This document shows, one piece after another, positions 50,348 through 58,679 of a DNA stretch of 64,000 bases. This DNA comes from Paenibacillus polymyxa M1 (GTDB taxonomy: Bacteria > Bacillota > Bacilli > Paenibacillales > Paenibacillaceae): NCBI RefSeq assembly GCF_000237325.1, contig NC_017542.1, positions 4,778,501 to 4,842,500 on the forward strand, given 5' to 3'. The first letter of the stretch is position 1, and each line of letters begins with the position of its first letter. The translations under genes and the position numbers were made by a program. The notes below the pieces were generated by a model. It had not been told where the DNA came from. It made no database searches and saw only the letters and a program-made list of their open reading frames with translations.

Positions 50348-51016
50348 TTACTCCTTCCCGCTGTTGTTCAGCTTGCTTTTCAGTCTCGCCCACTCTTGTT
50401 CGAGCAGCGATCCACCGCTGTGAGCATCCGTTGTATACTCCTCACCCCGGCGCAATTCACGCAAACTCATCGTTTCTGCTTCCATATCAGCTACCCGGTC
50501 TTCCAAGCGGTTGAACATTCGGGGAACATTTCGTCCGCCGTATGTACCTGCCCGTTCGTTCATTTGCTGCTGGAGTCTCAACGTTTGTACACGTGCAGCA
50601 TAATACTGACGCTTACTGTGTACCGTCTGGTATTCTGTTTTTAATGTATCCAGCTGTTGCTCCAATTCACGTAATGATTCACGGCTCTGCTCCCACAGTT
50701 CTCTATACTGCTCTTCTTTTTCTGCATACAGCATTTTTTCCTGAAGGGCTAGCTTTGCAACGTGTTCTTCATCTGCTTTCAAAGCCAGAAGCGCCTGTTC
50801 CTCCCGTTTGGCCTGCATGGATAATGCATGATCCAACTGCTGCTTCATTTGTCTTGTATGCACTGCATACTGCTGTTGAAGCTTTTCCGCTTCAGCGATT
50901 TCCTGACGGGTATTATATAGGAACTGGTCAATGAGTTGTACCGGATCTTGGCTTTGTTCCAAATGCTCATTGAAAGTTGCTACCGTAATATCACGCATTC
51001 TTCGAAAAACACTCAT
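50348..51016 (-). CDS. PspA/IM30-family protein, copy 1
   Basis: A 222-residue PspA relative (SVFRRMRDITVATFNEHLEQ at the N-terminus, then nearly continuous coiled coil to about residue 190). It differs clearly from the second copy, so it is not a recent duplicate. It is seven bases upstream of the PspC-like gene and belongs to the same envelope-stress operon. Confidence 0.9.
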   Translation of the reverse strand: MSVFRRMRDITVATFNEHLEQSQDPVQLIDQFLYNTRQEIAEAEKLQQQYAVHTRQMKQQLDHALSMQAKREEQALLALKADEEHVAKLALQEKMLYAEKEEQYRELWEQSRESLRELEQQLDTLKTEYQTVHSKRQYYAARVQTLRLQQQMNERAGTYGGRNVPRMFNRLEDRVADMEAETMSLRELRRGEEYTTDAHSGGSLLEQEWARLKSKLNNSGKE

Positions 51017-51104
51017 TGGCGTCTACTCCTTTCACAATTTCGTATTTTCATCATTTCTTGCTCTTTGCTTTCGTACATTATTCTTCATCCTCAAACTGTC
51101 ACAT

Positions 51105-51416
51105 TCAGTAGCGACTTCTACGGTCACTCAGCATGGATACACCAAATATGATTAACCCGATTGCCAGCAGTGGTCCAATTAGCCAGGATAGCTTGCCCAG
51201 TAAAATCAGTACCCCGAGCACAAGCACGATCCAGCCGAAGAGTGCATTTCCTCTTTTCACACCGTAGTACCCCAGCATAACCATGGCTATCGGAATTAAG
51301 TAACCAATCAGATGTCCTACAAAGTGACCGAAAAACGGAGTAAACTTACCGAGCAGCATAATCGAACCCAACACGATCAGTACAATGGCTAACCCATTCC
51401 CTTTGTTAACTCTCAT
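51105..51416 (-). CDS. Small membrane protein, LiaI/DUF5668-like
   Basis: A 103-residue protein made of about four hydrophobic segments with Gly-rich turns (IVLIVLGSIMLLGKFTPFFGHFV) and a short basic C-terminus (DRRSRY). In Bacillus the membrane protein LiaI anchors LiaH; this gene is first in the Psp operon and may play that part. Two adjacent ATGs follow GGTGAG; the second has the better spacing. A candidate promoter lies at 51457-51483. Confidence 0.7.
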   Translation of the reverse strand: MRVNKGNGLAIVLIVLGSIMLLGKFTPFFGHFVGHLIGYLIPIAMVMLGYYGVKRGNALFGWIVLVLGVLILLGKLSWLIGPLLAIGLIIFGVSMLSDRRSRY

Positions 51417-51456
51417 CATCTCTCACCGCCTTTCACTGTGTCTTGCTTATGTCCTT

Positions 51457-51483
51457 ATTGTACGCTGACCTAGCGTTTGACAA
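51457..51483 (-). promoter_or_regulatory. Candidate promoter of the Psp operon
   Basis: A -10 TACAAT (51457-51462) has TTGTCA 15 bases upstream, a short spacing typical of activator-dependent promoters. The upstream stretch GACTTAGGTCTAGGTTC near 51505-51525 has half-site character and is a candidate LiaR target. Confidence 0.4.
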
Positions 51484-51543
51484 AACGGACCCCAGACGGT
51501 TTTTGAACCTAGACCTAAGTCGGGGATGGATATAGACCTGCGG

Positions 51544-52770
51544 CTATCCTCCTCTATGCTGCTCTGCTGCAAGGGATGTTGAGTGCCGCTTTCCTGCATG
51601 CTTAGCGCGTAGTGAAAGGACGAGACAAGCAAATAAGGCTACCGCTGCAACCATATAAGGCATATTAATATGAACATCAAACAGCAGTCCCGCAATTAAC
51701 GGTCCAATGACATTCCCCAAGCTGGTATAGGACGAGTTCATACCCGCTACAAACCCTTGCTCATCCCCAGCCTGCCGCGATAGAGAAGTGCTTACTGCCG
51801 GGCGAAGGATATCCATAGCCAGAAAAATGATAAAAGTCGTCAGCATAATCATCACGTACTGCTCAGCAAATAAAGTTAGGAAAATAAACAGTCCTCCAAT
51901 AGCCAAGCAAAGGTGAATTACTTTTTTCTCACCAAAACGATTAATGATCCAACCAAATATAGTTGCTTGCACAACTGCTCCTAAAATAGAGCCTGTCGTT
52001 ATAATGATGGCAATATCCATTGGTGTAAAACCATATTTATGGTCAACAAACAGTCCAAATACCGTTTCAAAATTTGCCAATCCAAAAGCAACGACAAATA
52101 CAATGAGCAAGCCCATGAAATACGGAGATTGATAGGACTTCGCAAATTGCTGTAAAAGGTTTTCTTTTTCACGCGGAAGCTCTCTATTGTACTGTTGCTT
52201 TTCCTTGCTCAAAGACTCCGGCAACACGAGCAGAGACAAAATAGCCGCTATCCCTGCAGCACCTGCCGCCGCAAAGAAGGGAATACGTATTCCATAGGCA
52301 GCAAGCAAACCGCCAATCCCTGGTCCGATTATGAAGCCTGTGTTAATCGCTGCATTAATCATCCCCATACCCTTGCCTCTTTCTTCAAACGAGGTCACAT
52401 CAGCGACGTAGGCCATAATAGAAGGAGTAAGCAACGCTGCCCCTACCCCGCCCATGATTCGTGCAACAAACAAGGTAGGGACGGAACTCGCCAGTCCAAA
52501 AACAAGCTCTGACAGCATAAAAATGAACATTCCAGAAACAATCAACTTTTTACGTCCATAACGGTCAGACAATTTTCCTGACAGCGGTGATAATAAAAGC
52601 TGTGTCAACGCAAAAGCTGCAACCATCAGCCCCATGGAAGAACCGTTCATCCCTAGCTCGCTTATAAATTTAGGTAAAACAGGTACAACTAATCCAATCC
52701 CCATGAATGCTAAAAAAATGTTAAGCATCAATAACAGCATTGCTCCCCGATTTCTTGTCAGTATAGACAT
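51544..52770 (-). CDS. MFS multidrug efflux transporter
   Basis: A 408-residue permease with twelve membrane helices and the drug:proton antiporter pattern: motif A SGKLSDRYGRKKLI (near residue 65) and the helix 5 motif GPGIGGLLAAYG near residue 152. It resembles the NorA/Blt group. A TetR regulator lies just upstream on the same strand, with a terminator between them. Substrates are unknown. Confidence 0.9.
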   Translation of the reverse strand: MSILTRNRGAMLLLMLNIFLAFMGIGLVVPVLPKFISELGMNGSSMGLMVAAFALTQLLLSPLSGKLSDRYGRKKLIVSGMFIFMLSELVFGLASSVPTLFVARIMGGVGAALLTPSIMAYVADVTSFEERGKGMGMINAAINTGFIIGPGIGGLLAAYGIRIPFFAAAGAAGIAAILSLLVLPESLSKEKQQYNRELPREKENLLQQFAKSYQSPYFMGLLIVFVVAFGLANFETVFGLFVDHKYGFTPMDIAIIITTGSILGAVVQATIFGWIINRFGEKKVIHLCLAIGGLFIFLTLFAEQYVMIMLTTFIIFLAMDILRPAVSTSLSRQAGDEQGFVAGMNSSYTSLGNVIGPLIAGLLFDVHINMPYMVAAVALFACLVLSLRAKHAGKRHSTSLAAEQHRGG

Positions 52771-52851
52771 ATTTCCACCCTTCCTTTTCAGAACCCCTTT
52801 TATTTATCAATAGTTAAATTCAGTATCCCAACTTCAAAAAACAAAAAAACT

Positions 52852-52867
52852 CTAATTGTTTTATTAG
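52852..52867. promoter_or_regulatory. Candidate TetR operator
   Basis: CTAAT-N6-ATTAG is a perfect inverted repeat between the TetR gene and the pump gene it may control. Confidence 0.35.
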
Positions 52868-52876
52868 TTTTCACAT

Positions 52877-52923
52877 AAAAAAATAGCCTCTTTTAATATG
52901 CACATATTATTAGGCTATTTTTG
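52877..52923 (-). terminator. Terminator at the end of the tetR-like gene
   Basis: AAATAGCCT and AGGCTATTT form a stem around an AT-rich loop, followed by T residues on the minus strand. The first arm contains the TAG stop codon of the regulator. Confidence 0.7.
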
Positions 52924-53478
52924 TTTTTCGACTAACCCAAATAACAATATATCTACAATGGAATAAGTTGCTTCCTCTACCGTCACACTGTTATCCAGAA
53001 AGAAACGCTGATCAAGCGTTAAATTTACTGAATCAATAATAAGCTTCATGATCAGAGCTTCATTTTTGTTCACAATAACTCCTTCTCGGATACCTTCCTG
53101 AATTAATGTTCTAATCGGCGACCAATCATTTAAATCAGCATGTACTCTTTTCCATTGCTCAGGATAATACTTTTTCATCTGGTCTAATATTCTTAAATCA
53201 TAAAACTTATAATACAGCGGCATAACCCTAATCGACTGTTTAATCTTTTCTAACAAAGTTAATTCATTGTTTTGGATAATTTCTTCTGTCTTTTGAATCA
53301 TATCATCATTTGTACGCTCAATCAGTGTCTCTAAAATAAGCGTCTTAGATGAGAAATTCTCGTACAATGTACGCTTACTGATGGCAAGTCTTTTCGCAAG
53401 ATCGTCCATAGTAAATTTCAAACCATTCTCATGAACTTCCTCTACAAAAGCTTCCAAAATTCTTTCCTGCATATGCAT
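52915..53478 (-). CDS. TetR-family transcriptional repressor
   Basis: A 187-residue repressor with an N-terminal helix-turn-helix (FTMDDLAKRLAISKRTLYENFSS, residues 22-44) and a variable ligand-binding domain. It lies upstream of the MFS pump and probably represses it until a toxic compound binds. Confidence 0.88.
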   Translation of the reverse strand: MHMQERILEAFVEEVHENGLKFTMDDLAKRLAISKRTLYENFSSKTLILETLIERTNDDMIQKTEEIIQNNELTLLEKIKQSIRVMPLYYKFYDLRILDQMKKYYPEQWKRVHADLNDWSPIRTLIQEGIREGVIVNKNEALIMKLIIDSVNLTLDQRFFLDNSVTVEEATYSIVDILLFGLVEKQK

Positions 53479-53657
53479 TCCTCATTTCTCTTACACTTAA
53501 TAAACTATAAATGTTTTTTCAGTACCATCATCCTACTACAACTTCAAAGTCCCAGTCAAATATAAACCTAATTAAAAAGGATCTCTGCAAAGTTCTTATC
53601 TTCCACTCATCTGGATCCAAGTTAATCTTGTTGCCAAAGTTAAGAATACGAATAATA

Positions 53658-53699
53658 AAAAGGATGATAAAATGCATTAAAGCATTTTATCATCCTTTT
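53658..53699. terminator. Perfect hairpin, probably the original terminator of the tRNA operon
   Basis: Two 18-base arms (AAAAGGATGATAAAATGC and its complement) with a 6-base loop, flanked by A and T runs. It starts five bases beyond the tRNA-Leu-like repeat at 53704-53746, the place where a terminator following the tRNA-Leu 3' end would be in an island-free chromosome. Confidence 0.75.
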
Positions 53700-53703
53700 G
53701 TGT

Positions 53704-53746
53704 ATACCGGCGAGAGGGCTCGAACTTCCACGGTTTCCCACTCGAT
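53704..53746 (-). repeat. Outer attachment-site repeat (3' part of tRNA-Leu)
   Basis: 43 bases match 60381-60423, the 3' end of the intact tRNA-Leu gene, with two mismatches. It covers the anticodon stem 3' arm, variable loop, T arm and acceptor 3' strand only, so it is not a functional tRNA. This is the expected remnant at the far end of an element integrated into a tRNA. Confidence 0.85.
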
Positions 53747-53753
53747 ACCGAAT

Positions 53754-53895
53754 GTAATCTTTCTAACACCTTGTTTAATGAAGGTAAAAAAGCACTGCTC
53801 GTCGATTTCGACCCGCAAGGTAATCTGTCGATGTACTTTGGTATTGAGCAGCGGGATCAACTTCCGTAGCTATGGTCTGCGACAGGACTAATTCA
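53754..53895 (+). pseudogene. ParA/Soj-family ATPase fragment
   Basis: About 45 codons read NLSNTLFNEGKKALLVDFDPQGNL and so on, the Walker B region of ParA-type partition ATPases, then a stop after EQRDQLP and a further LWSATGLIQLLSI stretch. Walker A and the C-terminal half are missing. It begins eight bases inside the outer attachment repeat, so it is a leftover of the integrated element's own maintenance genes. Confidence 0.7.
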
Positions 53896-53915
53896 GTTGC
53901 TCAGTATCAAGGAAT

Positions 53916-54155
53916 TTAGAATACTTGTACAACTTCTTTAATATCATCAATTTCCTCAAGAATTGCGCGCTCAATAGCAACCTTTAACGTAATCGTAGCA
54001 CTTGGGCAACCATTGCAAGCTCCCAAAAATCTTAATTTTGCTATACCGTTCTCAACTTCGACCAGTTCAGCATCTCCACCGTCACGCAGTAAGAAAGGAC
54101 GTAGTTTGAGAAGAACTTCCGATACTTCATCGAATAAAACTCCATTTTCATCCAT
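53916..54155 (-). CDS. NifU-like C-terminal domain (Nfu) Fe-S carrier
   Basis: A 79-residue Nfu domain with the cluster-binding CX2C at Cys47 and Cys50 ([15 protein letters not shown]). It transfers [4Fe-4S] clusters to target proteins. ATG 54155 follows GGGAGGAG; the longer frame has no better site. It is the last gene of the suf operon on the island and may stand in for the missing scaffold SufU. Confidence 0.88.
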   Translation of the reverse strand: MDENGVLFDEVSEVLLKLRPFLLRDGGDAELVEVENGIAKLRFLGACNGCPSATITLKVAIERAILEEIDDIKEVVQVF

Positions 54156-54204
54156 TATGTCAACTCCTCCCATTGTTTTGCCAACCGTCAATTCAGACCT
54201 TTTT

Positions 54205-54417
54205 TCACCCTAGATCGTCTGAGTGATCCTTTGCTTTTTGCCTAAGAGTGACCTCTTGATCCGAAAGTTCCCTTATAAGCGTATGAATAGAGTCTAAAGG
54301 TATCATCACACCACAACTTGCGCTCAATCCTGACAGCATATGGAGGCAGAACTGAAGTTTTCGTATCTCTCGAGTAATTTGAGCTAGTTCTGAATCGTCC
54401 GAATTATTTTTCTTCAT
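54205..54417 (-). CDS. Small hypothetical protein in the suf operon
   Basis: A 70-residue protein with Cys residues in [20 protein letters not shown] and a polar C-terminus ([18 protein letters not shown]). Not recognised. ATG 54417 follows AAGAGGTG six bases upstream. It lies between sufB and nfu with gaps of about 50 bases, so it is co-transcribed with Fe-S assembly genes. Two Cys 13 residues apart could bind metal or a cluster, but no known motif is present. Confidence 0.6.
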   Translation of the reverse strand: MKKNNSDDSELAQITREIRKLQFCLHMLSGLSASCGVMIPLDSIHTLIRELSDQEVTLRQKAKDHSDDLG

Positions 54418-54469
54418 TACTAGCACCTCTTTAAAGAATGATAAAGGTTTGATCTATTAAATTAATGAA

Positions 54470-55867
54470 TCAACCGATGCTTCCTTCCATCTCAAATTGA
54501 ATCAACCGATTCATTTCAACGGCATATTCCATTGGCAATTCTTTGGTAAACGGTTCAATAAAGCCCATTACAATCATTTGTGTAGCATCTTGTTCTGTAA
54601 GCCCGCGGCTCATTAAGTAAAACAATTGTTCCTCGGACACTTTGGATACTGTTGCCTCGTGCTCCAAAGTAATCTGATCGTTTTTAATTTCATTGTACGG
54701 AATCGTATCTGATGTTGACATGTTATCCAATATCAACGTATCGCACTTAATATTGGACTTGGACCCTGCGGAATCGCGGCTGAAGCTGGACAACCCTCGG
54801 TAGTTTACTTTTCCGCCCTGCTTGCTGATGGATTTGGATATAATCGTAGATGTTGTCTCGGGAGCAAGGTGAATTACCTTCGCGCCGGCATCTTGATGCT
54901 GATCTTTACCGGCTACGGCAATAGACAGGATGGACCCCTTGGCTCCCCGTCCTTTCAATAATACTGCCGGATACTTCATTGTTACCTTGGAGCCGATGTT
55001 GCCGTCTACCCATTTCATTGTGGCATTTTCTTCTACCACAGCCCTTTGGGTTACCAAGTTGTAGATATTAGGAGCCCAATTCTGAATGGTCGTGTAACGG
55101 ACACGGGAATCTTTCCGGCAAATAATTTCAATAACTCCACTATGCAGGGAACTGGTACTATAAATAGGTGCTGTACATCCTTCAACATAATGGACAAAGC
55201 TGCCCTCTTCGGCAATAATTAATGTCCGCTCGAATTGACCCATATTTTCAGAATTAATACGGAAATAACCTTGTATCGGAACCTCGCACTGAACACCCTT
55301 CGGAATGTATACAAAGCTACCGCCTGACCAAACCGCACTATTAAGCGCCGCAAATTTATTGTCGGCGGGAGGGATGATCGTTCCAAAATATTGCTTAAAC
55401 ACTTCGGGGTATTGCTTTAATGCAGTATCCGTATCAAGGAAAATAACACCCTGATCCTCCAGTTCCTTCTGCATGCTGTGATATACCACTTCCGATTCAT
55501 ATTGAGCGGATACGCCCGCCAGGAACTTTTGCTCCGCTTCAGGGATGCCCAGCTTGTCAAAGGTTGCTTTGATCTCGGAAGGAACCTCCTCCCAGGTCTT
55601 TCCCTGTTTTTCAGAAGGACGAACGTAATACTGGATGTCATCAAGACTAAGCCCGGTCAAATCCGCTCCCCATTCAGGCATCGGCATTTTGTAGAATTGA
55701 TTCAAAGCTTTCAACCGAAAATTGAGCATCCACTCCGGCTCTTCCTTGATCCGGGAAATTTCCCGGACAATCTCTTCCGTCAGACCTTTTCCAGATTGAA
55801 AAATAGACTGGTGCTTGTCGCGAAACCCATATTTATATTCGCCCATATCTGGTGCTTTTTTTGCCAT
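54470..55867 (-). CDS. sufB: Fe-S cluster assembly protein SufB
   Basis: A 465-residue SufB, the core scaffold subunit of the SufBCD complex. Landmarks are [22 protein letters not shown] near residue 70, [21 protein letters not shown] near residue 187, and the C-terminal [24 protein letters not shown] 55867 follows AAGGAGTG; a GTG three codons earlier overlaps that site. It is third in the marR-sufC-sufD-sufB order. Confidence 0.94.
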   Translation of the reverse strand: MAKKAPDMGEYKYGFRDKHQSIFQSGKGLTEEIVREISRIKEEPEWMLNFRLKALNQFYKMPMPEWGADLTGLSLDDIQYYVRPSEKQGKTWEEVPSEIKATFDKLGIPEAEQKFLAGVSAQYESEVVYHSMQKELEDQGVIFLDTDTALKQYPEVFKQYFGTIIPPADNKFAALNSAVWSGGSFVYIPKGVQCEVPIQGYFRINSENMGQFERTLIIAEEGSFVHYVEGCTAPIYSTSSLHSGVIEIICRKDSRVRYTTIQNWAPNIYNLVTQRAVVEENATMKWVDGNIGSKVTMKYPAVLLKGRGAKGSILSIAVAGKDQHQDAGAKVIHLAPETTSTIISKSISKQGGKVNYRGLSSFSRDSAGSKSNIKCDTLILDNMSTSDTIPYNEIKNDQITLEHEATVSKVSEEQLFYLMSRGLTEQDATQMIVMGFIEPFTKELPMEYAVEMNRLIQFEMEGSIG

Positions 55868-55910
55868 TAGTATCACTCCTTTTTAACCTTTCAAGATTCA
55901 TTTTGATTTG

Positions 55911-57218
55911 CTATGATCTGCCGAGTTTGCTTTCCACTAAATCTTTTAGGCGACTGCGAACACCTTCCAGCGGGATCTCCGAAATGACAGGAGCGAGAAA
56001 TCCAAAAATAACAAGATGTTCGGCTTCACTCCGTGATATCCCGCGCGACATCAGATAATAGAATTGCTCTGCATTTACTTGCCCCACGGATGCAGCATGA
56101 CCCGCGGTTACATCATCCTCATCTATCAGCAGGATCGGATTGGCATCGCCGCGAGCTTTAGGACTTAGCATAAGCACGCGTTCTGTTTGCTGACCATCAC
56201 AATGGGTTGCACCTTTTTCAATCTTTGTAATGCCGTTGATAATGGCCGTAGCTTCTTCAAGCATGACTGCACGCGTAATCATCTGGCTTACCGAGCTTCT
56301 GCCAAAATGCTGAGCTTGAGTTGTATAGCTCGATTTTTGATTGCCCGTGCCAATAGCAATCACCTTATTGTCGGAGACCGCCCCGTTGCCTTGTAGCAAA
56401 GTCTTGGTATCGCTGGCGGTATAACCATTGTTCATCTCACCGATAATCCACTCCACACCCCCATCAGCAAGAACGACCGCCCGTCGCTGGGTGAAATCTG
56501 TTGTAGTTGCAGCAAGCTGATGAACCGAAGCTACTTGCACCTTTGAGCCCGCCCCCGCGAAGACCTCCGTCACACTGTTATGCAATACCTTGACATCATC
56601 ACGACTCGATACACAATTATCCACATAAGTAATCTTGCTGTTGCTCCCTGCCACAATTAAGACGTGAGGAGCAAAACACACACCGCTTGTATCGTTAATA
56701 AAGATCGCTTGAATAGGTGCTTCAACCTCTACACCGTCTGGGACATATAGAAAAACGCCACCACTCCATAAGGCACTGTGTGCAGCAGATAAACGATGTT
56801 CTTCCGGCTTCACTGCCTGAAAGAGATAACGTTGAACCAGCTCCTCGTGCTCATTTGCCGCAGTATGCAGATCCGTTAAAATGACTCCCTGGGCGGCTAA
56901 GCTCTCGGACAATTTCGTATACACTACATCCGAGTTGAACTGAACGATTAGTCCGCCTTTCACCGGAGAAGCAACCAAACCTCGAACAACCTCCGGCGCT
57001 TCCTCCAAACTAGACCACGCATTCTCAGCTTTGTAATCTCCACTTTCGTAGATATCCCATTTTTCAAGATTGATTTTCTCCACTTTAGGCAACTCCAGCG
57101 TCCCTGCCAGTTCGAGTGCGTGAACGCGGCGTTCAATCAGCCAACGAGGTTCATCCTTAGCGCTTGACCATGCGCGTAAATCGTCCACATTCATTGAAAC
57201 TCTAGCTTGTATATCCAC
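55911..57218 (-). CDS. sufD: Fe-S cluster assembly protein SufD
   Basis: A 435-residue SufD, a beta-helix partner of SufB. It shows SGGVFLYVPDGVEVEAPIQAIF near residue 150 and HCDGQQTERVLMLSPKARGDANP near residue 340, with the shared C-terminal MSRGISRSEAEHLVIFGFL. It starts with GTG behind GAGAGGAGG, 23 bases after sufC. Confidence 0.93.
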   Translation of the reverse strand: MDIQARVSMNVDDLRAWSSAKDEPRWLIERRVHALELAGTLELPKVEKINLEKWDIYESGDYKAENAWSSLEEAPEVVRGLVASPVKGGLIVQFNSDVVYTKLSESLAAQGVILTDLHTAANEHEELVQRYLFQAVKPEEHRLSAAHSALWSGGVFLYVPDGVEVEAPIQAIFINDTSGVCFAPHVLIVAGSNSKITYVDNCVSSRDDVKVLHNSVTEVFAGAGSKVQVASVHQLAATTTDFTQRRAVVLADGGVEWIIGEMNNGYTASDTKTLLQGNGAVSDNKVIAIGTGNQKSSYTTQAQHFGRSSVSQMITRAVMLEEATAIINGITKIEKGATHCDGQQTERVLMLSPKARGDANPILLIDEDDVTAGHAASVGQVNAEQFYYLMSRGISRSEAEHLVIFGFLAPVISEIPLEGVRSRLKDLVESKLGRS

Positions 57219-57241
57219 GTGCTGTTCCTCCTCTCCGGCTT

Positions 57242-58018
57242 TTAAGCTTCACTTACCGTCTCATCCGTAATCCCAAGTTCCTCCTTCACCCAATCGTACC
57301 CTTCAGCCTCCAAACGGTGGGCAAGCTCCGGACCGCCAGATTTAACTATCCGGCCTTGCATCATGACATGCACAAAATCCGGGGTAATATAATTCAACAG
57401 TCGTTGATAATGGGTGATGATTAAAAAGCCTCTATCCGGGCTGCGCATCTCATTTACGCCATTGGCCACAATACGCAGTGCATCAATATCAAGCCCTGAG
57501 TCCACTTCATCCAGGATCACAAACTTGGGTTCAAGCAGCATCATTTGCAAAATCTCATTCCGCTTTTTTTCACCGCCAGAGAATCCCTCATTCAAATAAC
57601 GATGCATAAATTCCGGGTTCATCTCCAGCCCCTTCATTTTGCTCTCCATTTCACGGATAAAACGGATTAAGGATATCTCATCACCTTCTTCACGCCGTGC
57701 ATTGATGGCAGTTCTGAGAAAATCCGAGTTGGTCACGCCAGCAATTTCACTTGGGTATTGCATAGCGAGGAACAAACCTGCCTGGGCACGCTCATCCACC
57801 TCCATCTCCAGAAGGTCTTCATTGTCCAATGTCACCTTACCGCCAGTAACCTCATATTTGGGATGGCCCATTAAAGCTGAAGCCAATGTACTTTTTCCCG
57901 TCCCATTAGGCCCCATAATCGCATGAATCTCTCCGCCATGAATCTCCAGTGTGAGCCCTTTTAAAATTTCTTTCCCTTCAATCTTGGATCTTAATTTCTC
58001 AATCTTTAATGTCGTCAT
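57242..58018 (-). CDS. sufC: Fe-S cluster assembly ATPase SufC
   Basis: A 258-residue ABC-type ATPase that powers SufBCD. Walker A is GPNGTGKST (residues 36-44), the signature is FSGGEKKRNEILQMM and Walker B is FVILDEVDSGLD, all typical of SufC. It overlaps the regulator gene upstream by 20 bases, so the operon starts with the regulator. Confidence 0.95.
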   Translation of the reverse strand: MTTLKIEKLRSKIEGKEILKGLTLEIHGGEIHAIMGPNGTGKSTLASALMGHPKYEVTGGKVTLDNEDLLEMEVDERAQAGLFLAMQYPSEIAGVTNSDFLRTAINARREEGDEISLIRFIREMESKMKGLEMNPEFMHRYLNEGFSGGEKKRNEILQMMLLEPKFVILDEVDSGLDIDALRIVANGVNEMRSPDRGFLIITHYQRLLNYITPDFVHVMMQGRIVKSGGPELAHRLEAEGYDWVKEELGITDETVSEA

Positions 58019-58574
58019 TTATCTTAAACTTCCCTTCGGAGTATTCTTCGGCACGCGCCACCAAATCACTCATAAATTTTCCAATAGTCTGCAGCTCAAC
58101 CTCTGAATAGGATTCAATGAATTGGTAAAATCTTTCTTCTTTTTCTTTGTGCAGTTCTTTATGCAAATGATAAACGTGTCTTCCCTTATCCGTTAAACTA
58201 AAGTAAATCTCCTTACGATTGCTGTTCAGTTGGCTTCTCATAATGAAGCCCATTTCCAGCAGCTTTGCACTAATTTTAGTAATGCTAGCTTTGGACAACC
58301 CCATCTTCTCCACAATCCCGGTATGATTTATCGGTTCATAATCACCAATGCAATCAATAACGTGTACACTAGTAATATTATTGGAGAGCATGTCAATCTG
58401 GTACTTTCTAGCCTGTTGCCGAAACGAGTTAATTTCTTGTTCAGTATACAGCTCATTCAGATGTAGCATTTTAATATATTGCTCGTAAAGATGACCTTTA
58501 AAATGATTTTGAAACTCCAATTTCCCAATCTCCCCTCTCTTGTAGTAGTTGCAGATCAAGTTCAGTGTCACCAT
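57999..58574 (-). CDS. MarR-family regulator of the suf operon
   Basis: A 191-residue winged-helix protein. The DNA-binding domain lies near residues 80-150 (IVEKMGLSKASITKISAKLLEMGFI, then the wing SNRKEIYFSLTDKG), flanked by helices for dimerisation; this is the MarR pattern. It is the first gene of the suf operon, with a MarR-like operator between the promoter and its own start, so it probably represses itself and sufCDB. A Cys lies near residue 70, but no Fe-S cluster motif is evident. Confidence 0.8.
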   Translation of the reverse strand: MVTLNLICNYYKRGEIGKLEFQNHFKGHLYEQYIKMLHLNELYTEQEINSFRQQARKYQIDMLSNNITSVHVIDCIGDYEPINHTGIVEKMGLSKASITKISAKLLEMGFIMRSQLNSNRKEIYFSLTDKGRHVYHLHKELHKEKEERFYQFIESYSEVELQTIGKFMSDLVARAEEYSEGKFKINDDIKD

Positions 58575-58582
58575 TAGATTAT

Positions 58583-58606
58583 ATTTTGTTCACTAGTAAA
58601 CAAAAT
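58583..58606. promoter_or_regulatory. Candidate MarR operator
   Basis: ATTTTGTT-CACTAGTA-AACAAAAT is a near-perfect 24-bp palindrome just downstream of the likely -10 box and nine bases before the regulator start, well placed for autorepression. Confidence 0.6.
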
Positions 58607-58610
58607 TATA

Positions 58611-58651
58611 TTAACACAATTGATATTGATAATCAATATCAATTGTGTTAA
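58611..58651. promoter_or_regulatory. 41-bp perfect palindrome with Fur box before the suf operon
   Basis: Two 19-base arms around TAA form a perfect palindrome. Its core GATATTGATAATCAATATC (58622-58640) matches 17 of 19 bases of the Fur box GATAATGATAATCATTATC and contains two overlapping 7-1-7 units. A -35-like TTGATT inside it is 17 bases from TAATAT on the minus strand, so a bound repressor would cover the promoter. Confidence 0.8.
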
Positions 58652-58679
58652 ATGTGACGCAATTTTGGAGGCGTTTTTC

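Noticed and set aside
53511..53891. A 126-codon plus-strand frame
   Set aside because: It runs through the hairpin and the tRNA-Leu repeat in the wrong frame for the ParA fragment; only the ParA-like stretch in another frame is protein-like.
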